Below, piece by piece: positions 24,418 to 32,032 of a DNA stretch of 43,076 bases. A program made the position numbers and the translations under genes. Each line of letters opens with the position of its first letter. Position 1 is the first letter of the stretch. Origin of the DNA: Spyradocola sp034113365 (lineage in GTDB: Bacteria > Bacillota > Clostridia > Christensenellales > UBA1750); the NCBI GenBank assembly GCA_034113365.1, contig JAXEXP010000134.1, positions 1 to 43,076 on the forward strand. Direction: 5' to 3'. Below the pieces are notes generated by a model. The model was not told where the DNA came from, did not search any database, and saw only the letters and a list, made by a program, of their open reading frames with translations.

Positions 24418-24990
24418 ATGAACAACACCTTTACCGGCGCCCGCGTGCGCCTGCGCGCCATGGAGCCGCGCGACGTCGAGCAGTTCGTGCTCGATGAGAT
24501 CGACCGCGACACCGACCGCGCCCGCGCCGACGACCAGATCTACCTGCCCAAGGGCGAATGGCGCGTGCGCGAGGGCTTTGCCGACCGCATGCGCCGCGAG
24601 GGGCAGGTGGAGACCTTCCGCTTCATGATCGAGAACCTGGAGGGCCAGATCGTGGGCTCCATCAACGCCCACGACGTGGACGCGCGCAACGGCACCTTCA
24701 GCTATGGGCTGGGCGTCTACGAGCCCTTCCGCCGCAGAGGCTACGCCAGCGAGGCCGTGCTGCTGCTGATGCGCTTCTACTTCATGGAGCTGCGCATGCA
24801 CAAGTGCAACGTCGAGGCCTGGGCGTTCAACGACGCCTCCATCGGCCTGCACGAGCACCTGGGCTTTGCCCGCGAGGGCCTGCGCCGGCAGGTCTACTTC
24901 ACCCACGGCCGTTACTGGGACGACGTGCTGTTCGGCATGACGCGCGAAGAGTTTATCCAGAAGTATCCCGAATTCTCTCAGGAGGGGTGA
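24418..24990 (+). CDS. RimJ/RimL-like GNAT acetyltransferase
   Basis: The 190-residue product has the single-domain RimJ/RimL arrangement: VRLRAMEPRDVEQF near the start, FSYGLGVYEPFRRRGYASEAVLLLMRFYF with the acetyl-CoA loop (RRRGYAS), then HKCNVEAWAFNDASIGLHEHLGFAREGLRRQVYFTHGRYWD. The acceptor is unknown. It lies inside the sugar unit, 19 nt after the aldolase and 8 nt before the kinase, so it is cotranscribed. That is an unusual partner for catabolic enzymes and may reflect N-acetylation of a sugar or peptide, or simply chance. Confidence 0.85.
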   Translation: MNNTFTGARVRLRAMEPRDVEQFVLDEIDRDTDRARADDQIYLPKGEWRVREGFADRMRREGQVETFRFMIENLEGQIVGSINAHDVDARNGTFSYGLGVYEPFRRRGYASEAVLLLMRFYFMELRMHKCNVEAWAFNDASIGLHEHLGFAREGLRRQVYFTHGRYWDDVLFGMTREEFIQKYPEFSQEG

Positions 24991-24998
24991 AAAGTCCC

Positions 24999-25955
24999 AT
25001 GAAACGTGAACTGATCGCCTACGGAACCCCGTTTATCGATAATCTGGTGCACATCGACCACCTGCCCACCCACAAGGACGAGGGCGCGCGCATCCTGCAG
25101 ACCAGCTGGCAGGGCGGCGGCAAGGTGTCCTCCGCGCTGACGGCCTTCGGCCAGCTGGGCGGCTATTCCACGATGCTGGGCGTCGCCGGCGCGGACAGCT
25201 ACGGCGAGTTCCTCATCCGCGACTACCAGCGCTACAACGTCGACACCAGCCACATGGTGCGCGACGGCATCAACTATTTCTCGCTCGTGCTCTCCGACAA
25301 GGTCACCCACGGCCGCAACATCATCGGCCGCCCCGGCACCACGCGCAAGTACACGCTGGAGGACCTGGACGAGGACTTCGTAAAGCAGCACAGAGTGCTG
25401 CACCTGGAGAACGCCGACCCCGTCTCGCACCGCCTGGCGCAGCTCATCCACGAGGTGGGCGGCACCGTCTGCTTCGACGGCGACGGCTATTCCGAGGCCA
25501 CGCAGGACTTCATCCCCGAGATCGACGTGTTCATCGGCTCGGAGTTCTACTACAACAAGCTCTTCGGCGACAGCACCGAGTATGAGAAGAACCTGCGCAC
25601 CGTGATGGCGCGCGGCCCGCGCATCGTGGTGTTCACGCTGGGCGACAAGGGCTCCGTCGTCACCTGGGGGCAGGACGGCTATTTCTTCGCGCCCGGCTAC
25701 AAGGTCGAGGTCGTCGACACCCTCGGCGCGGGAGACGTCTACCACGGCGGCTTTATCTTCGCCATGATGCAGGGCAAGCGCCCCGACGAGTGCGCGCAGT
25801 TCGCCAACGCCGTCTCCGCCATCAAATGCACCGGCATCGGCGGCCGCGCCGCCACCCCCACCCTGCAGATGGTGGAGGACTTCATGCGCACCGGCGCCTG
25901 CGACCGCACCCTCATCGAGGAAAAGACCCGCCTCTACTCCAACTTCGGACTGTAA
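24999..25955 (+). CDS. PfkB-family sugar kinase
   Basis: The 318-residue product is a ribokinase-fold kinase. The GGGKVSSALTAFGQLGGYSTMLGVAGADSYGEFL stretch at residues 39-71 matches PfkB signature 1 (GGxxxN-type, here with S for N). Signature 2 is DTLGAGDVYHGGFIFAM with the catalytic base Asp246. ATG 24999 follows AGGAGGGG, which overlaps the stop of the preceding gene. Family members phosphorylate ribose, fructose, ketohexoses or ketopentoses. Here the substrate is probably the ketose made by the isomerase 33 nt downstream, giving the phosphate that the aldolase cleaves. That chain is inferred from context. Confidence 0.88.
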   Translation: MKRELIAYGTPFIDNLVHIDHLPTHKDEGARILQTSWQGGGKVSSALTAFGQLGGYSTMLGVAGADSYGEFLIRDYQRYNVDTSHMVRDGINYFSLVLSDKVTHGRNIIGRPGTTRKYTLEDLDEDFVKQHRVLHLENADPVSHRLAQLIHEVGGTVCFDGDGYSEATQDFIPEIDVFIGSEFYYNKLFGDSTEYEKNLRTVMARGPRIVVFTLGDKGSVVTWGQDGYFFAPGYKVEVVDTLGAGDVYHGGFIFAMMQGKRPDECAQFANAVSAIKCTGIGGRAATPTLQMVEDFMRTGACDRTLIEEKTRLYSNFGL

Positions 25956-25988
25956 ACGAACCGCAATACACATACAAGGAGGGCCAAT

Positions 25989-27380
25989 ATGGAAAAGTTC
26001 GTAAAGATCGGCATCGTACCCATCAAGCGCGGCGGCACCGACATGGTGTCCGCACTGGAGCAGAAGAACCTGTTCCTGAACAAGATCAAGGAGATCCTGC
26101 CCGAGACCGTGGATGCCTGCGACCTGGAGGGCGTGCTGCCCGAGGGCATACTCTATGACGCCAGCCAGCTGGACGCCGTCGCCGAGCACCTGCGCGAGCA
26201 GAAGGCCGACGCCATCTTCATGCCGCACTGCGACTTCGGCTGCGAGGAGGTCGTGGGGCGTCTGGGCGCGATGATGAAGCTGCCCGTGCTCATCTGGGGC
26301 AACCGCGACCCGCTGCCCGTGCCCGGCACGCGTGACCGCGACACCCAGTGCGGCACGCTGGCCTCCACCAAGTGCCTGCAGCGCTATCGCGTGCCGTTCA
26401 GCTATATCATCAACAGCGACGTGAACTGTGAGATGTTCAAAAAGGGCTTTGTGGACTTCTGCGCGGTGGCGGCCGTGGTCAAGAAGGGCCGCGGCATGCG
26501 CATCCTGCAGGTCGGCTCCCGCCCGCAGCCCTTCCTGTCCGTCATCTGCAATGAGGACGAGCTGCTGCGCAACTTCGGCATCGAGATCACGCCCTATTCC
26601 TCCGCCATCCTCACCCGCGACGTGCAGCGCATCCTCGAAAAGCGCGCTGACGAGGTCGAGGCGGGCGTCAAGGCCTACGCCGAAAAGGTGGACGTCTCGC
26701 TGATGCCCATCGAGACGCAGCACACCCAGCAGGCCATCAAGCTCGCGATCCTGGACAAGGTCGCGTCCTCCAAGTCCGACGGCGTGGCGGTGGAGTGCTG
26801 GTCCATGCTGGGGCCGGTCTGCGGCGTGGCGGGCTGCCAGGTGCTGGGCATGCTGTCCGACCTGGGCGTCCCCTGCGCGTGCGAGACCGACGTGCTGGGC
26901 GCCATCTCCGCGGTGCTGCTGCAGGCGGCGACGCTGGGCCGCGAGCCCATCTTCTTTGCGGACATCACCGTGCGCAACGCCAACGACGACAACACCGAGC
27001 TGCTGTGGCACTGCGGGCCCTTCCCGGTGTCGCTGGCGCATCCCAACGCCAAGCCCGCCATCGCTCCGATGGGCCAGGGCCAGTTTGAGCTGCACAACGG
27101 CGATGTGACCATCTGCCGCTTCGACGCGCTCGAGGGCAACTACACGCTGATGAGCGGTCAGGGCAAGGCCGTGGACGGCCCCGCAAAGGGCGGCACCTAC
27201 GTCTGGGTCAAGGTCAGCGACTGGGAGAAGTGGGAGGAGAAGATCGTGTTCGGCCCCTACATCCACCACGTCGCGGGCGCGTTCGGCTCCTACAGCCAGA
27301 TCCTGTCCGAGGCCTGCAAGTACCTCGGCCCCGTGCAGCCCGATCCCATGGACCCCGTCAGCCGCGTGCTTGGCAAGTAA
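25989..27380 (+). CDS. L-fucose/L-arabinose isomerase family protein
   Basis: The 463-residue product belongs to the FucI/AraA-related isomerases (COG2407 type) that turn an aldose into a ketose with a divalent metal. Recognisable parts are MPHCDFGCEEVVGRLGAMMKLPVLIWGNRD at about residues 79-106, the AVECWSMLGPVCGVAGCQVLGMLSDLGVPCACETDVLGAISAVLLQAA core (about 268-315), and the ADITVRNANDDNTELLWHCGPFPVSLA segment with the HNGDVTICRF strand near the end. Canonical FucI is about 590 residues, so this is the shorter branch. With the arabinofuranosidase upstream, L-arabinose is a fair guess; L-fucose or D-arabinose are equally possible. Confidence 0.85.
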   Translation: MEKFVKIGIVPIKRGGTDMVSALEQKNLFLNKIKEILPETVDACDLEGVLPEGILYDASQLDAVAEHLREQKADAIFMPHCDFGCEEVVGRLGAMMKLPVLIWGNRDPLPVPGTRDRDTQCGTLASTKCLQRYRVPFSYIINSDVNCEMFKKGFVDFCAVAAVVKKGRGMRILQVGSRPQPFLSVICNEDELLRNFGIEITPYSSAILTRDVQRILEKRADEVEAGVKAYAEKVDVSLMPIETQHTQQAIKLAILDKVASSKSDGVAVECWSMLGPVCGVAGCQVLGMLSDLGVPCACETDVLGAISAVLLQAATLGREPIFFADITVRNANDDNTELLWHCGPFPVSLAHPNAKPAIAPMGQGQFELHNGDVTICRFDALEGNYTLMSGQGKAVDGPAKGGTYVWVKVSDWEKWEEKIVFGPYIHHVAGAFGSYSQILSEACKYLGPVQPDPMDPVSRVLGK

Positions 27381-27405
27381 AAGAAGTAAACATGTTGTAA
27401 CAACC

Positions 27406-27443
27406 GCCCCGCAGCGCCCGTTTGAGGCCCTGCGGGGCTTTTT
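27406..27443 (+). terminator. terminator of the sugar unit
   Basis: GCCCCGCAG (27406-27414) pairs with CTGCGGGGC (27430-27438) around a 15-nt loop. Five Ts follow. Confidence 0.88.
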
Positions 27444-27459
27444 CTCGCCGCGCCGCCTG

Positions 27460-27468
27460 TGGTATAAT
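27460..27468 (+). promoter_or_regulatory. extended -10 promoter of the GMP-synthase-like gene
   Basis: TGG directly precedes a perfect TATAAT (27463-27468), forming an extended -10. No good -35 lies 17 bp upstream because that space holds the preceding terminator. Confidence 0.6.
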
Positions 27469-27484
27469 GAGTGCAGAACAAATA

Positions 27485-27530
27485 GCGCGCTTTCCCGGGA
27501 AAACGCGCGCACCGGGCGCATTTTACGCCC
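27485..27530 (+). promoter_or_regulatory. dyad and hairpin in the leader of the GMP-synthase-like gene
   Basis: A 24-bp near-perfect inverted repeat (27485-27508) centres on TTTCCC/GGGAAA with GCGCG/CGCGC ends and one mismatch pair. A second hairpin GGGCG-CATTTTA-CGCCC follows (27514-27530), ending just ahead of the AAGGAGG site at 27536-27542. The dyad starts about 10 nt past the expected transcription start. It could be an operator or a structured leader. Which it is cannot be told from sequence. Confidence 0.5.
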
Positions 27531-27550
27531 GACGCAAGGAGGAAACACCC

Positions 27551-28993
27551 ATGATGGAGCGGCAGATACTGGTGGCAACCACGGGCGGCAGCGAGGGCGT
27601 GGCGATGCTCAAGGGCATCCGCGGCGCAGGCGTGTTCTGCGTGATGACCGACGCGCGTCAGCCCGTGATCCCTCCCGAGGCGCGGGGCATCGTGCTCATC
27701 GGCTCCGCAGACGTCGACATCGCGCAGGGCCTGCGCGCGCTGCTGGATACCGGCCTGCCCCTGCTGGCCTTTGGCGCACCGGCTGCGCAGCTGTGCGCGG
27801 CGCTGGGCGGCAGCGTCACCGGCCATGCCTTCGACAGCCAGCTCAAGGACGTCCGCTTTGCCAACCTGGGCGTGTGCGCGGGCGTGGAGGGCGGCATGCG
27901 CATGCTGGGCGGCGCGGAGTACCTCTCGCTGCCGCAGGGCTTCCGCACGCTGAGCGTGGCCGAGGGCGCCATACTGGGCTACGACGACGGCCAGGGACTG
28001 CGCATGGGCTTCCAGTTCGTGCCCGAGGCCCACGATGTCGAGGCCAGCCAGATCATCGGCAACTTCCTGTGGCAGGTGGCGGGGCTGCAGCCAACCTACA
28101 GCTGCGAGAGCTACGCCGCGCAGGCGATTGCCGAGCTGCGCGCGCGCGTGGGCGACGGCCAGGCCGTCTGCGTGCTCTCCGGCGGCGTGGACTCCGCGAC
28201 GGCAGCCTGCCTTGCCCGCCGTGCCGTGGGCGACCGCCTGCACTGCCTCGTCATCGACACCGGCCTCAACCGCGCCGGCGAGATCGAGCGCATCCAGGAG
28301 GCTGCCGGGCAGATGGGACTGTCCATCCGCCGCATCAATGCGCAGGGCCGTGTGATGGAGCAGCTGCGCGGCTGCGTCACCCCGCAGCAGAAGCGCCAGG
28401 CCGTCGCGGACTTCCTGGGCAGCCGCATCGCCGACGAGGTCGCGCGCCTGGGCGGCCACGTGGTGGTGGTGCAGGGCACCAACTATGCCGAGATCCTGCA
28501 AAACGACCAGACCGACGGCCTTCCGGGCGACATCCCCGTCGAGCGCCCGCTGGAGCTGCTCTTCAAGGACGAGGTGCGCGCGCTCGCACAGCTGCTGGGC
28601 GTGCCCGAGCAGATCGCCCAGCGCCAGCACTACCCCAGCGCGGGCATCGCGCTGCGCTGCGTGGGGCCCGTGGACGCCGATAAGCTCAGCGCCCTGCGCA
28701 CCGCCGACGCGCTGCTGCGCCAGACGCTGGAGGAGGCCGGCCAGCGCCGCCAGAACGTGATGGCCTTTGCCGTGCTCACCGACCTGACCGACGCCTTCCG
28801 CAGCGGCGAAAAGTGCTACGTCGTGGTGCTGCGCGCCGTCCACGCCGCTTCCTCCGACCGCGCCAGCGTCCAGCGCCTGCCGCAGGACGTGCTCGAGCGC
28901 GCCGCCGAGCGCATCATGGCCGAAGCCCCCGGCGTCTACCGCGTGGTGTTCGACGTCACACCGGTCCCGCCCGCCGCCATCGAGTGGGAATGA
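27551..28993 (+). CDS. GMP synthase (GuaA) homologue with a dead glutaminase domain
   Basis: The 480-residue product aligns along its full length with GMP synthase. Residues 1-178 follow the class I glutaminase fold, but the nucleophile Cys of GxCYGxQ reads Gly75 (LLAFGAPAAQL) and the His of QFHPE reads Val157 (FQFVPEAHD). Only Glu159 remains. The ATP pyrophosphatase half is intact at its P-loop SGGVDS (210-215). In the C-terminal domain the usual RQPFPGPGL motif reads RQHYPSAGI (358-366) and the TADTIKSHHN lid segment is shortened, while FKDEVRAL and the terminal PPAAIEWE are kept. Glutamine cannot be its nitrogen source by the normal route. It may use free ammonia, another amine or another acceptor. 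The start is ATG 27551, 8 nt after AAGGAGG. Confidence 0.85.
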   Translation: MMERQILVATTGGSEGVAMLKGIRGAGVFCVMTDARQPVIPPEARGIVLIGSADVDIAQGLRALLDTGLPLLAFGAPAAQLCAALGGSVTGHAFDSQLKDVRFANLGVCAGVEGGMRMLGGAEYLSLPQGFRTLSVAEGAILGYDDGQGLRMGFQFVPEAHDVEASQIIGNFLWQVAGLQPTYSCESYAAQAIAELRARVGDGQAVCVLSGGVDSATAACLARRAVGDRLHCLVIDTGLNRAGEIERIQEAAGQMGLSIRRINAQGRVMEQLRGCVTPQQKRQAVADFLGSRIADEVARLGGHVVVVQGTNYAEILQNDQTDGLPGDIPVERPLELLFKDEVRALAQLLGVPEQIAQRQHYPSAGIALRCVGPVDADKLSALRTADALLRQTLEEAGQRRQNVMAFAVLTDLTDAFRSGEKCYVVVLRAVHAASSDRASVQRLPQDVLERAAERIMAEAPGVYRVVFDVTPVPPAAIEWE

Positions 28994-29011
28994 CTGCCTT
29001 GCGCGTGCGGT

Positions 29012-29098
29012 GATCGCTGCAGCGCCACCCATTTGGAGGGAGCACGCCAGGGCACTGAGAGAAACCCGCCGCAAAGCAGGGCTTTGCGGCGGGTTTTA
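29012..29098. repeat. 87-bp terminator cassette, copy 1
   Basis: This is the first of two direct copies (other at 29177-29263, offset 165 bp). Each begins GATCGC, passes through an ACAGCGCC-like block and CCCATTTGG, and ends in a 16-bp perfect hairpin (29062-29077 with 29081-29096, 3-nt loop AGG) followed by TTTTA. It lies 19 nt past the stop of the GMP-synthase-like gene and can terminate in either direction. Confidence 0.85.
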
Positions 29099-29176
29099 TG
29101 GTGCGCACCGTTACTTTGTGCGAAAAAGGGGAGCACAGGCTGCCATCGATTGGGGATGGCCGCTTTGTTTTGTCGC

Positions 29177-29263
29177 GATCGCCACAGCGCCGCCCATTTG
29201 GGGAGATCGCGCAAAAGCATTGAGAGAACCCCGCCGCAAAGCAAGGCTTTGCGGCGGGGTTTA
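29177..29263. repeat. 87-bp terminator cassette, copy 2
   Basis: This is the second copy. Its hairpin is 29227-29242 with 29246-29261, loop AAG, also 16 bp. Loop and outer stem differ from copy 1 in compensating ways (one more C and G in the stem), and flanking bases have diverged. The 78 bp between copies is unrelated sequence. The minus-strand phosphatase gene ends 14 nt further on, so this copy serves that gene. Confidence 0.85.
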
Positions 29264-29276
29264 GCGTGCGTGGTCG

Positions 29277-30086
29277 TTATTTTGCGCGGGGCAGGAAGCC
29301 GTAGAAGTGGGGGATGAGCATGTCCTCGGGCATGTCCAGCCCGTGGGAGCCGAGGCCGCCGTCGATGGGGTGGCAGCCGTGGTCGGGCGCGAAGGCCACC
29401 AGCGCGTCGTGCGCCGTCCAGTGCTCGCGCGCCAGCGTGCACAGCCTGTCAAATTCCGCCACGTTTCCGCGCAGCGCCGCCAGCGCCTCCGCGCTCTCGG
29501 GCGAGAAGCGGTGCATCGTGGCGTCGTAATCGCCGTTGTACACCACCAGGATGTCGTGCTCGTCCGCCGCGATCAGCTGCTCCGCCTTTTCGTTGACTTC
29601 CTCCACCGTGTCGTAAATGTAGTAGTCCATCGCGCGCTCCAGGAAGATCTTGGAGATGCTGTCGCCCGCGGTGGAGACAATGGCGGGCCGCAGCCCTGCG
29701 CGCAGCGCCGCGTCAAACAGCGTGTCCGCCGTCAAAACGGGCTTAACATACGTGCGGATGCCGTGTACCTCGGGCAGCGCGCCGGTGTACATCGACGCAA
29801 AGCACACGGGCGTCACCGACGGCATCACCGACTGCATGGGCAGCGCCAGCGGCGCGTGCCGCAGCACGGGCAGAAACTCGTCCGTGTAGCGCGCAAACAG
29901 GTGGTGCGCGATGGCGTCGGGGTTGTAGAGCAGCGCGCGGGTGGCCTTGCGGCTCTCCAGCGCCCGCTCCGCCGCTTCCAGCAACGCGCGGTTGGGCGCG
30001 CCCGCCGTGCGGGGGGCCTCAAAGCCCAGGATGTGCGCCACAGAGGGCGCTACGGAGGTGATGCAGTTGAAAGCGTGCGCATTCAT
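29277..30086 (-). CDS. alkaline phosphatase superfamily protein
   Basis: The 269-residue product resembles nucleotide pyrophosphatase/phosphodiesterase-type members. ALPMQSVMPSVTPVCFASMYTGALPEVHGIRTY has the layout of their nucleophile region (a Thr or Ser before a helix, then a PExHGI motif), and late metal-ligand text is present (YNGDYDATMHRF, and FAPDHGCHPIDGG-LGSHG with D-H-G and H). The N-terminal metal Asp is not obvious, because the usual first strand (…DGLR/DG) is missing. There is no signal peptide. The ATG follows AGGAGGG. The gene lies 27 nt after a small membrane-protein gene. Substrate unknown. Confidence 0.75.
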   Translation of the reverse strand: MNAHAFNCITSVAPSVAHILGFEAPRTAGAPNRALLEAAERALESRKATRALLYNPDAIAHHLFARYTDEFLPVLRHAPLALPMQSVMPSVTPVCFASMYTGALPEVHGIRTYVKPVLTADTLFDAALRAGLRPAIVSTAGDSISKIFLERAMDYYIYDTVEEVNEKAEQLIAADEHDILVVYNGDYDATMHRFSPESAEALAALRGNVAEFDRLCTLAREHWTAHDALVAFAPDHGCHPIDGGLGSHGLDMPEDMLIPHFYGFLPRAK

Positions 30087-30113
30087 ATCGTTACCCTCCT
30101 AAAACCAGTTCGG

Positions 30114-30305
30114 TCAGAGCAGCAGCAGCGCCGCGATCCCCGCGGCCAGCAGCGCGCCCATCAGCAGCACGGGCAGCAGGCAGCCCAGACAGCCGCCCCT
30201 GCGGTAGCCTCGGTAGCCCCAGCGGGGCGGCGGGGGAGGCGGCATGCCGGGGCCGCCCATTCCGGGCCCGCGTCCCATCCCCGGGCCGCCGGGTCCGCCA
30301 TGCAT
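30114..30305 (-). CDS. small Gly/Pro-rich protein with C-terminal membrane segment
   Basis: The 63-residue product has residues 1-27 made of GGPGMG-type repeats and a PPPPPP run, then an Arg/Tyr-rich stretch (RWGYRGYRRGG), CLGC, and a hydrophobic helix LLPVLLMGALLAAGIAALLLL that reaches the C-terminus. It looks like a tail-anchored protein with a flexible cytoplasmic arm. GAGG lies 4 nt before the ATG, which is short. It precedes the phosphatase-superfamily gene. I do not recognise a family. Confidence 0.55.
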   Translation of the reverse strand: MHGGPGGPGMGRGPGMGGPGMPPPPPPRWGYRGYRRGGCLGCLLPVLLMGALLAAGIAALLLL

Positions 30306-30386
30306 GTGTCCTCACATTTACAGATTCGCCTCCCATTTTTGTCCACAGGAACCGGTTTCTGTAAAGTTAAACGAGTTAACGGGCAC

Positions 30387-31913
30387 TTAAGTTCGCGCAA
30401 AACCCACCGAGGCCAGGAAGCGCAGGAAGCCCTTGCGGCCCGCGTCGGTCTGCTTGTAGACGCCCGCGTCCATCAGCACGCGCGCGCACTTGTCGGCCAC
30501 GCCCTGGCGCAGCACGTCGTGCGCGTTTTCGGGCGTGACGTCGTACTTGGAGCGCAGCGCGTTGACCCAGGACAGGTGCTTGTACAGCGGCGTGTCGGGG
30601 TCGATGTGCACCTCGCCCTTGCCCGAGAGCAGCTCCTCCAGCGCGGCCAGCTCGGTCTTGAGGCGACCGGGCAGTATGAACAAGCCCATCACCTCGATCA
30701 GGCCGATGTTCTCCATCTTGATGTGGTGCAGGTCGGCGTGCGGGTGGAAGATGCCCATCGGGTGCTCGGCGGTGGTGCGGTTGTTGCGCAGCACCAGGTC
30801 GAATACATATTCCTCGCCGTCGCGGCGCAGGATGGGCGTGATGGTGTTGTGCGGCGCGTCGGTGTAGGCCAGGATGTCGCAGGCCGGGTCGCTCCACTGC
30901 CGCCACGCGGCCAGCACCTTTTCCGCCACGTCGATGAGCTTTTTGGGCTCCGTGCCGCGCAGGCGCAGCGTGCTCATCGGCCAGTTGAGGATGCCCGCGG
31001 ACACCGCCGCGTCCGGGCTGTGCAGCGGAACGTCTATAGGCGCCACCGTCATGGGGAACACGTAGCTGCCGCCCTGGAAGTGGTCGTGCGACAGGATGGA
31101 GCCGCCCACGATGGGCAGGTCCGCGTTGGAGCCGATGAAGTAGTGCGGGAACTGCGCCACAAAGTCGAACAGCTTCTCAAACGCGCTGCGGTCGATGTGC
31201 ATGGGCTGGTGCTTTTCGTTGAACACGATGCAGTGCTCGTTGTAGTACAGGTAGGGGGAATACTGGAAGTGCCACGGCTCGCCGCACAGGTCCAGATCCA
31301 CAAAGCGGTGGTTCTGCCGCGCCGGGAAGGCCGCGCCGCGCCCCGCGTAGCCGGGGTTCTCCACGCACAGCATGCAGGGCGGATAGCTGGCGGACTTTTG
31401 CAGCCGCGCCGCCGCGATGTCGCGCGGGTCCTTCTCGGGCTTGGACAGGTTGATGGTGATGTCCAGCTCGCCCACCATCGTGGGCGCCTTGTACTGGATG
31501 TTGCGCGCGATGTCGTCCACGCGGATGTAGTTGACGTCGCGGCACAGCTTGTAGAACCAGTCGGTGGCGTTTTTCGCGCCCTCGGCGTTGCAGCGATGGT
31601 TGAATTCGCGGCACACCTCGGAGGGCCGGGGGGTGACGCAGCCCATCAGCCGGGCGGAAAACGCGTCGCGCTGGCCCTGCGTGTCGGCGCACACGCCGCG
31701 CCCCACCGCGTCCTCGGTCAGCGCCGCAAGGTAGGGCGTCGCGGTGGGCGGCAGCTCGACCGGCTCCGCCTCATAGGGACGGTAGGGCTCCTGCGGCGCA
31801 TCCAGCCCCAGCACGTCCAGCAGCAGGTTGCGGCAGAAGGGCAGATCCTGCCTCTCGATCAGATGATTGCGCAGCGAAAAGGCCAGCAGCCCCTCCAGCG
31901 GATGATTTGCCAT
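30387..31913 (-). CDS. galT: UDP-glucose-hexose-1-phosphate uridylyltransferase (GalT, type 2)
   Basis: GalT exchanges UMP between UDP-glucose and galactose-1-phosphate in the Leloir pathway. The 508-residue product is the long Firmicutes type, not the 350-residue HIT-like enterobacterial type. CMLCVENPGYAGRGAAFPARQNHR, the HCIVFNEKHQPMHIDRSAFEKL block, SHDHFQGGSYVFPM, and HPHADLHHIKMENIGLIEVMGLFILPGRLKTEL are family landmarks. The start ATG 31913 lies 8 nt after AAGGAGG. The ATG six bases earlier is too close to that site. It is divergent from galK, with about 216 nt between start codons, a typical paired arrangement. A TATAAT (31951-31956 on the minus strand) lies about 40 nt upstream. Confidence 0.93.
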   Translation of the reverse strand: MANHPLEGLLAFSLRNHLIERQDLPFCRNLLLDVLGLDAPQEPYRPYEAEPVELPPTATPYLAALTEDAVGRGVCADTQGQRDAFSARLMGCVTPRPSEVCREFNHRCNAEGAKNATDWFYKLCRDVNYIRVDDIARNIQYKAPTMVGELDITINLSKPEKDPRDIAAARLQKSASYPPCMLCVENPGYAGRGAAFPARQNHRFVDLDLCGEPWHFQYSPYLYYNEHCIVFNEKHQPMHIDRSAFEKLFDFVAQFPHYFIGSNADLPIVGGSILSHDHFQGGSYVFPMTVAPIDVPLHSPDAAVSAGILNWPMSTLRLRGTEPKKLIDVAEKVLAAWRQWSDPACDILAYTDAPHNTITPILRRDGEEYVFDLVLRNNRTTAEHPMGIFHPHADLHHIKMENIGLIEVMGLFILPGRLKTELAALEELLSGKGEVHIDPDTPLYKHLSWVNALRSKYDVTPENAHDVLRQGVADKCARVLMDAGVYKQTDAGRKGFLRFLASVGFART

Positions 31914-31950
31914 TGCCATGACCTCCTTGGCGTTTTGTTCTCTCACCCCT

Positions 31951-31956
31951 ATTATA
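31951..31956 (-). promoter_or_regulatory. -10 element of galT
   Basis: A perfect TATAAT on the minus strand lies 38 nt before the galT start. The matching -35 (TTCCAT-like, 17 bp upstream) is weak, so an activator may be needed. Confidence 0.5.
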
Positions 31957-32032
31957 GCGCGTCAGGCGGCAAATGGAAAAGGAAAATTGTTGTGCCGGCA
32001 TGGAATTATGTTGGAACTGCCCGCCCCCCTGC

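Noticed and set aside
24978..27578. 866-residue minus-strand open frame opposite kinase and isomerase
   Set aside because: Antisense shadow of two recognisable genes, with no start signal or family match.
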